Positions 24,181-31,960 of a stretch of DNA of 64,000 bases are shown here, in pieces. Made by a program: the position numbers and the translations under genes. The DNA is taken from NCBI GenBank assembly GCA_035326425.1, contig DAOLFG010000002.1, forward strand, positions 1 to 64,000. Direction: 5' to 3'. The notes under the pieces were generated by a model. It ran no database searches, had not been told where the DNA came from, and worked only from the letters and a program-made list of their open reading frames with translations. This DNA comes from CALKJU01 sp035326425. GTDB lineage: Bacteria; Pseudomonadota; Alphaproteobacteria; Geminicoccales; Geminicoccaceae. Every line of letters starts with the position of its first letter. Position 1 is the first letter of the stretch.

Positions 24181-25428
24181 TCAGATCGTCGCGAGCATGC
24201 CGTCCCGCACCGCTGCCGGCGTGACCTCGACCAGCGAGCCGGCGGCGGGGTCGTCGGCCAGCCGCATGGCGGCGAAGCCCTCGGTGCGCCCCACCCCGCC
24301 GCGCTCGACCAGCACGCGCTGGCGCCGGCCGAGCTGGCTTTCGAGATAGCGCCCGAGGGCGATCTCGCCGGCGGCGCGCAGCCGGGCCGCCCGCTCCTTC
24401 CTGATCGCGGGCACTACCTGCGGCATGCGCGCGGCCGGGGTCTGTGGCCGCGGCGAATAGGGAAAGACGTGCAGGAAGGTAAGGCCGGCCTCGGCGACGA
24501 TCGCCTCGGTGCGGCCGAACATCTCCTCGGTCTCGGTCGGAAAGCCGGCGATGATGTCGGCGCCGAACACGATCCCGGGTCGCAGGCGGCGCAGGTGACG
24601 GGTCAGCCGCAACACGTCGTCGCGCCCGTGGCGGCGCTTCATGCGCTTGAGGACGAGGTCGTCGCCGGCCTGCAGGCTCAGATGCAGGTGCGGCATCAGC
24701 CGCGGCTCGTCCGCCAGCAGCGCTTCGAGATCCGGGTCGATCTCGGCGGGGTCGATCGAGCTCAGCCGCAGGCGCGGCAGGTCCGGCAGCTCCGTCAGCA
24801 CCCGGCGGCAGAGCGCCCCCAGGCTCGGCCTGTCCGGCAGGTCCTTGCCGTAGGAGGTGATGTCGACGCCGGTGACGACGATCTCGCGGTAGCCGCCGGC
24901 CACCAGCTCGCGCGCCTGCGCCACCACCTCGGCCACCGGCACGCTGCGCGAGGGGCCACGGCCGTAGGGGATGATGCAGAAGGTGCAACGGTGATCGCAG
25001 CCGTTCTGCACCTGCAGGAAGGCACGGGTCCGGCCGTCGAAGCCCGCGACCAGATGTCCCGCCGTGGCCCTCACCGCCATGATGTCGGCGACCTGGGCGC
25101 GCGGTGCCGCGTCGCCGGCCAGCGCCCGCCAAGCCTCCGGCCGCAGCTTCTCGGCATTGCCGACGACCGCGTCCACCTCGGACATGGCGGCATAGGCGCC
25201 CTGCGCCACCTGGACGCTGCAGCCGGTGACGATGATGCGTGCGTCCGGGTTCTCGCGGCGGGCGCGCCGGATCGCCTGGCGGGCTTGGCGCTCAGCCTCG
25301 GCGGTCACGGCGCAGGTGTGGACGATCACGGCCTCGCCGATGCCGGCGGCGGCAGCATGCGCCTTGATGACCTCGGATTCGTAGATGTTGAGCCGGCAGC
25401 CGAAAGTGATGACCGAGGGCTCGCTCAC
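24181..25428 (-). CDS. mtaB: tRNA (N6-threonylcarbamoyladenosine-37 C2) methylthiotransferase MtaB
   Basis: A 415-residue radical-SAM methylthiotransferase that modifies t6A37 to ms2t6A37 in tRNA. The N-terminal UPF0004 domain (ITFGCRLNIYESEV, with cysteines at HTCAV and VTGCSV) binds one iron-sulfur cluster. The radical-SAM motif CDHRCTFC at about residue 150 binds the other. A TRAM-like segment closes the protein. GTG 25428 overlaps the dapF stop by four bases (GTGA). The paralogue RimO is encoded at 48 kb; the MtaB call rests on the VTGVDITSYG context and on the dapF linkage typical of mtaB. Confidence 0.93.
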   Translation of the reverse strand: MSEPSVITFGCRLNIYESEVIKAHAAAAGIGEAVIVHTCAVTAEAERQARQAIRRARRENPDARIIVTGCSVQVAQGAYAAMSEVDAVVGNAEKLRPEAWRALAGDAAPRAQVADIMAVRATAGHLVAGFDGRTRAFLQVQNGCDHRCTFCIIPYGRGPSRSVPVAEVVAQARELVAGGYREIVVTGVDITSYGKDLPDRPSLGALCRRVLTELPDLPRLRLSSIDPAEIDPDLEALLADEPRLMPHLHLSLQAGDDLVLKRMKRRHGRDDVLRLTRHLRRLRPGIVFGADIIAGFPTETEEMFGRTEAIVAEAGLTFLHVFPYSPRPQTPAARMPQVVPAIRKERAARLRAAGEIALGRYLESQLGRRQRVLVERGGVGRTEGFAAMRLADDPAAGSLVEVTPAAVRDGMLATI

Positions 25429-26255
25429 GCCAGCAGCTCCGGCGCCAGCACGCCCTCGAAGCTCAGCGAAGCGGCCCCCGTCATGTAGACCGGCCCCTCG
25501 CCGGGCCATTCGATCAGCAGCTCGCCGCCGTCGACGAAGATGCGGCAGCGGTCCTTGGCGAGGTCGCGGCGGACGGCGGCCACCATCGCGGCGCAGGCGC
25601 CGCTGCCGCAGGCCAGGGTCAGGCCGGCACCGCGCTCGAAGACCCGCAGCCGCATCACCGTCGGCCCCAGCATCTGGGCGAAGCCGATATTGGCGCGCTC
25701 CGGGAAGAACGGGTGGCGCTCCAGCTCCGCGCCGAGGCTCTCGACGTCGAGCGCGCGGACGTCCTCGACGAAGAAGACGGCGTGCGGGTTGCCCATATTG
25801 ACGGCGACGGGTCGCGGCAGCGGCGGGCGCTGCAGCGGCACCTCCCTGGTGTCGCAGGGCACGGCCAGCGGGATGTCCTTCCAGCCGAGCTTGGGCACAG
25901 CCATGGCGACGCGGATGCGGCCATCGTCGAGCCGCTCGGCCGGCAGCGGCCCGGCGATGGATTCCAGGACCACGCGCTCCTGCCCCGTCTCGTCGAGCAG
26001 CAGCCGGGCGACGCAGCGCGTGGCGTTGCCGCAAGCGCCGGCCTCGGAGCCGTCGGCGTTGAAGAAGCGCAACGAGGCGTCGCCGCCATCGGCCGGCGGG
26101 CCGATCAGCGCCAGCTGGTCGAAGCCGACACCGCGATGCCGGTCGCCGATGCGCCGGATCGCCTCCTCGGAGAGATCGAGCGGGCGCGCGCGGGCGTCGA
26201 GCACGACGAAGTCGTTGCCCAGCCCGTGCATCTTGCGAAAGGCGATCTCGCTCAT
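25425..26255 (-). CDS. dapF: diaminopimelate epimerase
   Basis: A 276-residue cofactor-independent epimerase converting L,L- to meso-diaminopimelate for lysine and peptidoglycan synthesis. Both catalytic cysteines are visible, in EAGACGNATRCVA and in LACGSGACAA. The N-terminus FRKMHGLGNDFVVLD is the family signature. ATG 26255 is preferred over a longer frame because homology starts there. It is co-translated with mtaB through a GTGA overlap. The meso-DAP it makes is the residue that the L,D-transpeptidases at 60-63 kb would use as acceptor. Confidence 0.96.
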   Translation of the reverse strand: MSEIAFRKMHGLGNDFVVLDARARPLDLSEEAIRRIGDRHRGVGFDQLALIGPPADGGDASLRFFNADGSEAGACGNATRCVARLLLDETGQERVVLESIAGPLPAERLDDGRIRVAMAVPKLGWKDIPLAVPCDTREVPLQRPPLPRPVAVNMGNPHAVFFVEDVRALDVESLGAELERHPFFPERANIGFAQMLGPTVMRLRVFERGAGLTLACGSGACAAMVAAVRRDLAKDRCRIFVDGGELLIEWPGEGPVYMTGAASLSFEGVLAPELLA

Positions 26256-26336
26256 GGCGGCGGGCCATAGCGCCACGGCTGACAGGTGGCAATGGATCAG
26301 GCGGCTGGTAGATTGAGCCAGTGGCAGAAAGGATCG

Positions 26337-26902
26337 GTGAAGGTGCCGAAGGCGGCGCGCAAGGCGAAGCTCCCGACGATGTCCCTCGACGAGTTCCTGG
26401 AATGGGACGACGGGACGGATACGCATTACGAACTCTACGAAGGCCGACCGGTGGCGATGAGCCTGGCGATCGCGCCGCATGCACGAATGAGAGTGCTGAT
26501 CGCTTGCGCGCTCCATCCGCGCCTTCGTGACCGTTGCTGATCTATGGGGGTGCCGGCGTCGGGGTCATCAAGCCCGACGACAAGATGAACTATCGCGTTC
26601 CCGACCTGATGGCTTCTTGCACGGACAGCCCCAACCAGTGGGTCGAAGCGCCCATCCTGATCGTCGAGATCCTTTCGCCTTCCAAGCGTGTCGACGCGCG
26701 CGAGAAGCTCGCCTTCTATGGCGACATGGAGAGCGTCGACGAGATCATGCTCGTCTGGGTCGACAAGCGGCGTATCGACCTCTGGCAGCGGGGGCCGGAT
26801 GGCTGGCATGTGCGAAGCTTCATCGGCTCATCGTCGTTGCCACTGCAGGCCACCACCGAGCCTGTCCCGCTCGACGAGGTGTTCGCGCCGCTCGGGCTGT
26901 GA
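26337..26902 (+). pseudogene. Uma2 family endonuclease-like gene, frameshifted
   Basis: Two overlapping frames together make one Uma2 (DUF820) protein. The first frame (GTG 26337) reads through MSLDEFLEWDDG and HYELYEGRPVAMS, then stops at 26538 just after LRDRC. The second frame continues with LIYGGAGVGV, NYRVPDLM, APILIVEILSPSKR and VDEIMLVWVDKR to a stop at 26902. A one-base loss near 26537 in one C of a TGCTG stretch would explain the break. Uma2 proteins have the PD-(D/E)XK nuclease fold and spread in multiple copies; function is unknown. Either a true pseudogene or a sequencing error is possible. Confidence 0.75.
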
Positions 26903-26915
26903 CCAGCTCGTGATC

Positions 26916-26943
26916 TTGACGTCTCCGTTGGTCCCGCTCTAAA
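26916..26943 (+). promoter_or_regulatory. candidate promoter for the ffh operon
   Basis: TTGACG at 26916-26921 and TCTAAA at 26938-26943 are spaced 16 bases apart (17 if CTAAAA is used). They lie about 100 bases before ffh and just after the Uma2 remnant. The match is seen; activity is inferred. Confidence 0.5.
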
Positions 26944-27006
26944 AGCCGCGTCTCGTCACGCGCGCGACGCCTGGGGAAGGTTCGTGCTCGACCACTGGAG
27001 GGATGA

Positions 27007-27033
27007 GGGCGCCGGCTGCTGGGCCGGGCGCCC
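27007..27033 (+). repeat. GC-rich leader hairpin upstream of ffh
   Basis: GGGCGCC and GGC on the left pair with GCC and GGCGCCC on the right around a TGCTGG loop, leaving a single bulged G. The structure ends 12 bases before the ffh ATG and no clear ribosome-binding site lies between. It could influence ffh translation, or be a leftover terminator without a T-run. Confidence 0.45.
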
Positions 27034-27045
27034 GTTTGCGGTCGA

Positions 27046-28425
27046 ATGTTCGAAAGCCTCACCACCAAGCTCGGCAGCGTCTTCGACAAGCTGAAGCGCC
27101 GCGGCTCGCTCAGCGAGGGCGACGTCAACGACGCCCTGCGCGAGGTCCGCATCGCCCTGCTCGAGGCCGACGTCGCCCTGCCGGTGGTGCGCGACTTCGT
27201 GGCGGCGGTGCGCGAGAAAGCCGTCGGCGAGGAGGTGATCCGCAGCGTCACCCCCGGCCAGATGGTGGTCAAGATCGTCCACGACCATCTGGTCGAGATG
27301 CTGGGCGGGGCCGCGGAAGGGCTGAACCTCGGGGCACCGCCGGCGGTCGTGCTGATGTGCGGCCTGCAGGGCTCGGGCAAGACCACGACCACGGCCAAGC
27401 TCGCCCGCCAGCTCAAGCTGAAGGACAAGCGCAAGGTCCTGGTGGCGTCGCTCGATGTGCAGCGTCCGGCCGCCCAGCACCAGCTCGAGGTGCTGGCCGG
27501 GCAGGCCGAGGTGACGAGCCTGCCGATCGTGCCCGGCCAGAAGCCGGTCGAGATCACCAAGCGCGCCTTGGAGACCGCACGGCGCGAGGGCTTCGACGTC
27601 CTGATCCTCGACACTGCCGGCCGGCTGCATGTCGACAAGGAGCTGATGGACGAGCTGGTGACGGTGCGCGAGCTGTCACGGCCGCACGAGACCCTGCTGG
27701 TCGCCGACGCGCTCACCGGCCAGGATGCGGTCAACGTCGCCAGGCAGTTCCAGGAGCGGGTCGAGATCACCGGCATCGTGCTGACCCGCATGGACGGCGA
27801 TGCCCGCGGCGGTGCCGCCCTCAGCATGCGCGCCGTCACCGGCCGGCCGATCAAGCTGGTGGGTGCCGGCGAGAAGCTCGACGCGCTGGAGCCGTTCCAT
27901 CCCGAGCGCGTGGCCTCGCGCATCCTCGACATGGGCGACGTGGTGTCGCTGGTCGAGAAGGCGGCCGAGCTGGTCGACAAGGACGAGGCCGAGAAGCTGG
28001 CCAAGCGGCTGGCCAAGGGCAGCTTCGACCTCAACGACCTGCGCAGCCAGCTTCAGCAGGTCACCAAGATGGGCGGCATGGGCGGCATCCTGGGCAAGCT
28101 GCCCGGTGTCGCCAAGATGAAGGCGCAGATCGCCGAGTCCAGGGTCGACGAGAGGTCGATCGGCCGGCAGGTCGCCATCATCAACTCGATGACCCCGGGC
28201 GAGCGCCGCAACCCCGACATCATCCACGCCTCGCGCAAGCGCCGGATCGCCGCCGGCTCCGGCACGGAGGTGTCCGAGATCAACCGGCTGCTGAAGCAGC
28301 ACCGGCAGATGCAGGACATGATGAAGCGGATGAAGAAGGCCGGCGGCCTGCAGAATCTCCTCGGCCGCATGGGCGGGATGGGCGGCATGCCGCAGCTCCC
28401 GCCCGGCATGTTCCCGCCGCGCTGA
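27046..28425 (+). CDS. ffh: signal recognition particle protein Ffh
   Basis: A 459-residue SRP54 homologue that binds signal sequences and 4.5S RNA and docks with FtsY. It has an N domain (1-85) and a G domain with GLQGSGKTTTTAKLA, DVQRPAA, DTAGR and TRMDGDARGG. The C-terminal M domain carries the RNA-binding helix with SGTEVSEINRLL-like sequence and methionine-rich stretches (MKRMKKAGG, MGGMGGMPQLPP). It heads the ffh-rpsP-rimM-trmD-rplS operon, a standard bacterial order. No 4.5S RNA gene is visible in the window. Confidence 0.98.
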   Translation: MFESLTTKLGSVFDKLKRRGSLSEGDVNDALREVRIALLEADVALPVVRDFVAAVREKAVGEEVIRSVTPGQMVVKIVHDHLVEMLGGAAEGLNLGAPPAVVLMCGLQGSGKTTTTAKLARQLKLKDKRKVLVASLDVQRPAAQHQLEVLAGQAEVTSLPIVPGQKPVEITKRALETARREGFDVLILDTAGRLHVDKELMDELVTVRELSRPHETLLVADALTGQDAVNVARQFQERVEITGIVLTRMDGDARGGAALSMRAVTGRPIKLVGAGEKLDALEPFHPERVASRILDMGDVVSLVEKAAELVDKDEAEKLAKRLAKGSFDLNDLRSQLQQVTKMGGMGGILGKLPGVAKMKAQIAESRVDERSIGRQVAIINSMTPGERRNPDIIHASRKRRIAAGSGTEVSEINRLLKQHRQMQDMMKRMKKAGGLQNLLGRMGGMGGMPQLPPGMFPPR

Positions 28426-28468
28426 CGATCACCCTTCCAGACCCGACAACCACGCAAGAGAACCTTCG

Positions 28469-28801
28469 ATGAGCGTCAAGATCCGCCTCGCCCGCGTCGG
28501 TGCCAAGAAGCGCCCGTTCTACCGGGTGGTCGCCGCCGACTCGCGCTGCGCCCGCGACGGCCGCTTCCTCGAGAAGCTGGGCACCTACGATCCGCTGCAG
28601 CCGGCCGACAGCGACAAGCGCATCGTGCTGAAGGAGGAGCGCATCCGCCACTGGCTCGGCCACGGCGCGCAGGTGACCGACCGGGTCGCCCGCTTCCTCG
28701 ACAAGGCCGGCATCCTGCCGGGTGCGACGCGCCAGCGCGGCACCGGCAAGCGTGCCGCCGAGATCGCCAAGAAGAAGGCCGAGGCCCAGGCCAGCGCCTG
28801 A
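28469..28801 (+). CDS. rpsP: 30S ribosomal protein S16
   Basis: A 110-residue ribosomal protein beginning MSVKIRLARVGAKKRPFYR with the conserved ADSRCARDGRFLE segment. The C-terminal Lys/Ala-rich tail is longer than in E. coli, as is usual in alphaproteobacteria. It lies 43 bases after ffh. Assembly of the 30S subunit requires it, and RimM, encoded next, helps the same step. Confidence 0.98.
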   Translation: MSVKIRLARVGAKKRPFYRVVAADSRCARDGRFLEKLGTYDPLQPADSDKRIVLKEERIRHWLGHGAQVTDRVARFLDKAGILPGATRQRGTGKRAAEIAKKKAEAQASA

Positions 28802-28823
28802 GCCCGATGCGCCGGCGGATCCC

Positions 28824-29342
28824 GTGGCCTCCCCAGCACCCGAGCTCGTCTGCGTCGCCGTCGTGGCGACGGCGCATGGCGTGCGCGGCGCGCTGAAGCT
28901 GCGCTGCTTCACCGAGGATCCCGCCAGCGTCGCGGCCTACGGGCCGGTGGTGGACGCAAAGGGCCGGCGGCTCACGCTCCGGGTCATCGGGTCGACCCGT
29001 GACGGCGTGATCGCCCAGGCCCTGGAGGTCGCCAGCCGCGAGCAGGCCGAGCTGCTGCGCGGCGCCGAGCTGTTCGTGCCGCGCCACCGCCTGCCGCCGC
29101 CCGAGGAGGACGAGTTCTACCACGAGGACCTGATCGGCCTCGAGGTGGTCGACCGTTCCGGCGCCGGCCGCGGCCGGGTGCTGGCCGTGCACAACCACGG
29201 TGCCGGCGACGTCATCGAGATCGGGGCCGAGGGCGAGAGCTTCCTGCTGCCCTTCACGCGCGAGGCGGTGCCCGAGATCGACCTCGCCGCCCGAAGGCTG
29301 GTGATCGACCCGCCGGTCGAGCATGTCTGGGAGGCGGCATGA
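28824..29342 (+). CDS. rimM: 16S rRNA processing protein RimM
   Basis: A 172-residue 30S maturation factor. The N-terminal RimM domain has VVATAHGVRGALKLRCFTEDP. The C-terminal PRC-barrel domain includes EFYHEDLIGLEV and VLAVHNHGAGDVIEI. GTG 28824 starts just ahead of the homologous region; the longer frame overlaps rpsP. It ends in an ATGA overlap with trmD. The N-terminal stretch before the domain is short and proline-rich. Confidence 0.94.
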   Translation: MASPAPELVCVAVVATAHGVRGALKLRCFTEDPASVAAYGPVVDAKGRRLTLRVIGSTRDGVIAQALEVASREQAELLRGAELFVPRHRLPPPEEDEFYHEDLIGLEVVDRSGAGRGRVLAVHNHGAGDVIEIGAEGESFLLPFTREAVPEIDLAARRLVIDPPVEHVWEAA

Positions 29343-30055
29343 GCCCCCTGCCCTGGCATGCCAGCGTCCTGACGCTGTTCCCCGAGATGTTCCCGGGGCC
29401 GCTCGGCCTGTCGCTCGCCGGCCGGGCGCTGCAGCGCGGCCTGTGGCGGCTGGATGCGGTCAACATCCGCGACTACACCGACGACCGCCATCAGACCGTC
29501 GACGACACGCCGTTCGGCGGCGGCGCCGGCATGGTGATGCGGCCCGACATCGTGGCGCGGGCACTCGATGCCACTGCACCCGAGGGCGACGCCCGTCCCC
29601 GCCTGTTCCTGACGCCGCGCGGCCGGCCGCTGGGCCAAGCGCGCGTGCAGGCCCTGGCCGATGGTCCCGGCGTGGTGCTGCTCTGCGGCCGCTACGAGGG
29701 CGTCGACCAGCGGGTGATCGAGGCGCGCGGCCTCGAGGAGGTCTCGCTCGGCGACTTCGTGCTGTCGGGCGGCGAGATCGCCGCCCTGGCGCTGCTCGAC
29801 GCCTGCGTGCGGCTGCTGCCGCAGGTGGTGGGGGCACCGGCGTCGCTGGCCGAGGAGAGCTTCAGCGACGGGCTGCTCGAATACCCACATTACACCCGCC
29901 CCCAGGTCTGGGAGGGCCGGTCGGTGCCCGAGGTGCTGCTCTCGGGCCATCACGGCCGGATCGCAGCTTGGCGGCGGGCGGAGTCCCTGGCGGTCACCAA
30001 GGTTCGGCGGCCGGATCTGCTGGCCGCTTGCCTGTTGCAAGACGCGGCGAATTGA
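29339..30055 (+). CDS. trmD: tRNA (guanine37-N1)-methyltransferase
   Basis: A 238-residue SPOUT-class methyltransferase that makes m1G37 in tRNA and prevents frameshifting. The knot region is visible as LLCGRYEGVDQRVIE and LGDFVLSGGEIAAL, with the N-terminal LTLFPEMFPGPLG and the GGGAGMVMRPD segment. Its start overlaps the rimM stop (ATGA), indicating coupling. The C-terminal helical domain contains LLSGHHGRIAAWRR, which binds tRNA. Confidence 0.98.
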   Translation: MSPLPWHASVLTLFPEMFPGPLGLSLAGRALQRGLWRLDAVNIRDYTDDRHQTVDDTPFGGGAGMVMRPDIVARALDATAPEGDARPRLFLTPRGRPLGQARVQALADGPGVVLLCGRYEGVDQRVIEARGLEEVSLGDFVLSGGEIAALALLDACVRLLPQVVGAPASLAEESFSDGLLEYPHYTRPQVWEGRSVPEVLLSGHHGRIAAWRRAESLAVTKVRRPDLLAACLLQDAAN

Positions 30056-30106
30056 CGAAACTCCGGCCCCCGCTCGGGGACCGACGGACGAGGCGAGGAA
30101 GGACAG

Positions 30107-30490
30107 ATGCACATCATCGAGCAGCTCGAGGCCGAGCAGATCCAGCGTCTCTCGGCGGAGCGGGCGGTCCCGGTCTTCGCCGCCGGCGACACCGTGCGCG
30201 TCAACGTCAAGGTCATCGAGGGCAACCGCGAGCGCGTCCAGGCCTTCGAGGGCGTGGTCATCGCCCGCCGCAATGCCGGCGTGAACAGCTCGTTCACCGT
30301 GCGCAAGATCAGCTATGGCGAGGGTGTCGAGCGCGTCTTCCCGCTCTACAGCCCGCGCATCGACAGCATCGAGGTGGTCCGCAAGGGCCGCGTCCGGCGC
30401 GCCAAGCTCTATTACCTGCGCGGCCGCACCGGCAAGGCGGCCCGCATCACCGAGCGACGCGACGACGCGCCGGCCTCGGCCAAGCAGTAG
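30107..30490 (+). CDS. rplS: 50S ribosomal protein L19
   Basis: A 127-residue ribosomal protein at the 30S-50S interface. The conserved core FAAGDTVRVNVKVIEGNRERVQAFEGVVIARR, then FTVRKISYGEGVERVFPLYSPRI and RAKLYYLRGR, is complete. A GGAAGGA site precedes ATG 30107. It ends the classical rpsP operon and is followed after 23 bases by leuC. Confidence 0.98.
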   Translation: MHIIEQLEAEQIQRLSAERAVPVFAAGDTVRVNVKVIEGNRERVQAFEGVVIARRNAGVNSSFTVRKISYGEGVERVFPLYSPRIDSIEVVRKGRVRRAKLYYLRGRTGKAARITERRDDAPASAKQ

Positions 30491-30513
30491 GCATCGGTTC
30501 GGAGACAGGTGCG

Positions 30514-31917
30514 ATGGCACAGACCCTGTTCGAGAAGATCTGGGACAGCCACGTCGTCGAACGTCGGGACGACGGCACCTGCCTCCTCTACATCGACCGC
30601 CACCTCGTCCACGAGGTGACCAGCCCGCAGGCCTTCGAGGGTCTGCGCATGGCCGGCCGCAAGGTTCGCCGGCCCGAGGCGACGCTGGCCGTGCCCGACC
30701 ACAACGTGCCGACCAGCGACCGCAGCAAGGGCATCGCGGATGAGACCTCGCGCATCCAGGTCGAGACGCTGACCACCAACTGCGAGGAGTTCGGCGTCCA
30801 GCTCTTCGGCATGAACGACGTCCGGCAGGGCATCGTCCACGTCATCGGCCCCGAGCAGGGCTTCACCCTGCCGGGCATGACCATCGTCTGCGGCGACAGC
30901 CACACCAGCACGCACGGCGCCTTCGGCGCCTTGGCCTTCGGCATCGGCACCAGCGAGGTCGAGCATGTGCTGGCCACGCAGACGCTGATCCAGAAGAAGC
31001 CGCGCTCGATGCGGATCACCGTCGACGGCGAGCTCGGCTTCGGCGTCACCGCCAAGGACGTGATCCTGGCGATCATCGGCAAGATCGGCACCGCCGGCGG
31101 CACCGGCTATGTCGTCGAGTATGCCGGCGGCGTCATCCGCGGCCTGTCGATGGAAGGCCGGATGACGGTCTGCAACATGTCGATCGAAGCTGGTGCTCGG
31201 GCTGGCCTCATCGCCCCCGACGAGACCACCTTCGCCTACGTCAAGGGCCGGACCATGGCGCCCAAGGGTGCTGCCTGGGAGCAGGCGGTGGCGTGGTGGA
31301 GCACGCTGCCGTCCGACGAGGGTGCGGCCTACGACCACGAGGTCGAGCTGCCGGCGGCCGAGATCGAGCCGCAAGTCACCTGGGGCACCTCGCCCCAGGA
31401 CGTGGCGCCGATCACCGGCCGGGTGCCGGATCCCAAGGCCGCGGGCAGCGATGACCGCCGCAAGGCCATGCAGCGCTCGCTGGAATATATGGGCCTCGAA
31501 GCCGGCACGCCGATGTCCGAGGTCAAGGTCGACCGGGTGTTCATCGGCTCCTGCACCAATGGCCGTATCGAGGATCTGCGTGCCGTCGCCAAGCTGGTGG
31601 CCGGCAAGAAGGTGGCGGGTACGGTCGACGCCATGATCGTGCCGGGCTCCGGCCTCGTGAAGCACCAGGCCGAGGCCGAGGGTCTGGACCGGATCTTCAA
31701 GGAGGCCGGCTTCGACTGGCGTGAGCCCGGCTGCTCGATGTGCCTGGGCATGAACCCCGACCAGCTCAGGCCCTACGAGCGCTGCGCCTCGACCAGCAAC
31801 CGCAACTTCGAGGGCCGCCAGGGCAAGCTCGGCCGCACGCACCTGCTGTCGCCGGCGATGGCGGCGGCGGCGGCGCTGACCGGCAAGCTCACCGACGTGC
31901 GGAAGATGGTGGGATAG
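30514..31917 (+). CDS. leuC: 3-isopropylmalate dehydratase large subunit
   Basis: A 467-residue aconitase-family enzyme that isomerises 2- to 3-isopropylmalate in leucine synthesis, working with LeuD. It has DHNVPTSDR near residue 67, GDSHTSTHGAFGALAFGIG, and the cluster-binding cysteines in FIGSCTNGR and in GCSMCLGMNPD. Length is normal. ATG 30514 follows GGAGACAGG. Its partner leuD lies 6 kb downstream rather than adjacent. Confidence 0.98.
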   Translation: MAQTLFEKIWDSHVVERRDDGTCLLYIDRHLVHEVTSPQAFEGLRMAGRKVRRPEATLAVPDHNVPTSDRSKGIADETSRIQVETLTTNCEEFGVQLFGMNDVRQGIVHVIGPEQGFTLPGMTIVCGDSHTSTHGAFGALAFGIGTSEVEHVLATQTLIQKKPRSMRITVDGELGFGVTAKDVILAIIGKIGTAGGTGYVVEYAGGVIRGLSMEGRMTVCNMSIEAGARAGLIAPDETTFAYVKGRTMAPKGAAWEQAVAWWSTLPSDEGAAYDHEVELPAAEIEPQVTWGTSPQDVAPITGRVPDPKAAGSDDRRKAMQRSLEYMGLEAGTPMSEVKVDRVFIGSCTNGRIEDLRAVAKLVAGKKVAGTVDAMIVPGSGLVKHQAEAEGLDRIFKEAGFDWREPGCSMCLGMNPDQLRPYERCASTSNRNFEGRQGKLGRTHLLSPAMAAAAALTGKLTDVRKMVG

Positions 31918-31935
31918 CGGCCGGCCTGTCGCCCG

Positions 31936-31957
31936 GGCGGCTCGTCCGCGAGCCGCC
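31936..31957. terminator. hairpin between convergent leuC and DUF2235 genes
   Basis: GGCGGCTCG (31936-31944) and CGAGCCGCC (31949-31957) form a perfect 9-base-pair stem with a TCCG loop. It fills the gap between the two stop codons. There is no T-run on either strand, so it would act with Rho or as a 3-prime barrier in both directions. Confidence 0.5.
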
Positions 31958-31960
31958 GGC

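Noticed and set aside
26903..27045. 4.5S/SRP RNA gene next to ffh
   Set aside because: No SRP RNA core motif is visible in this gap on either strand.
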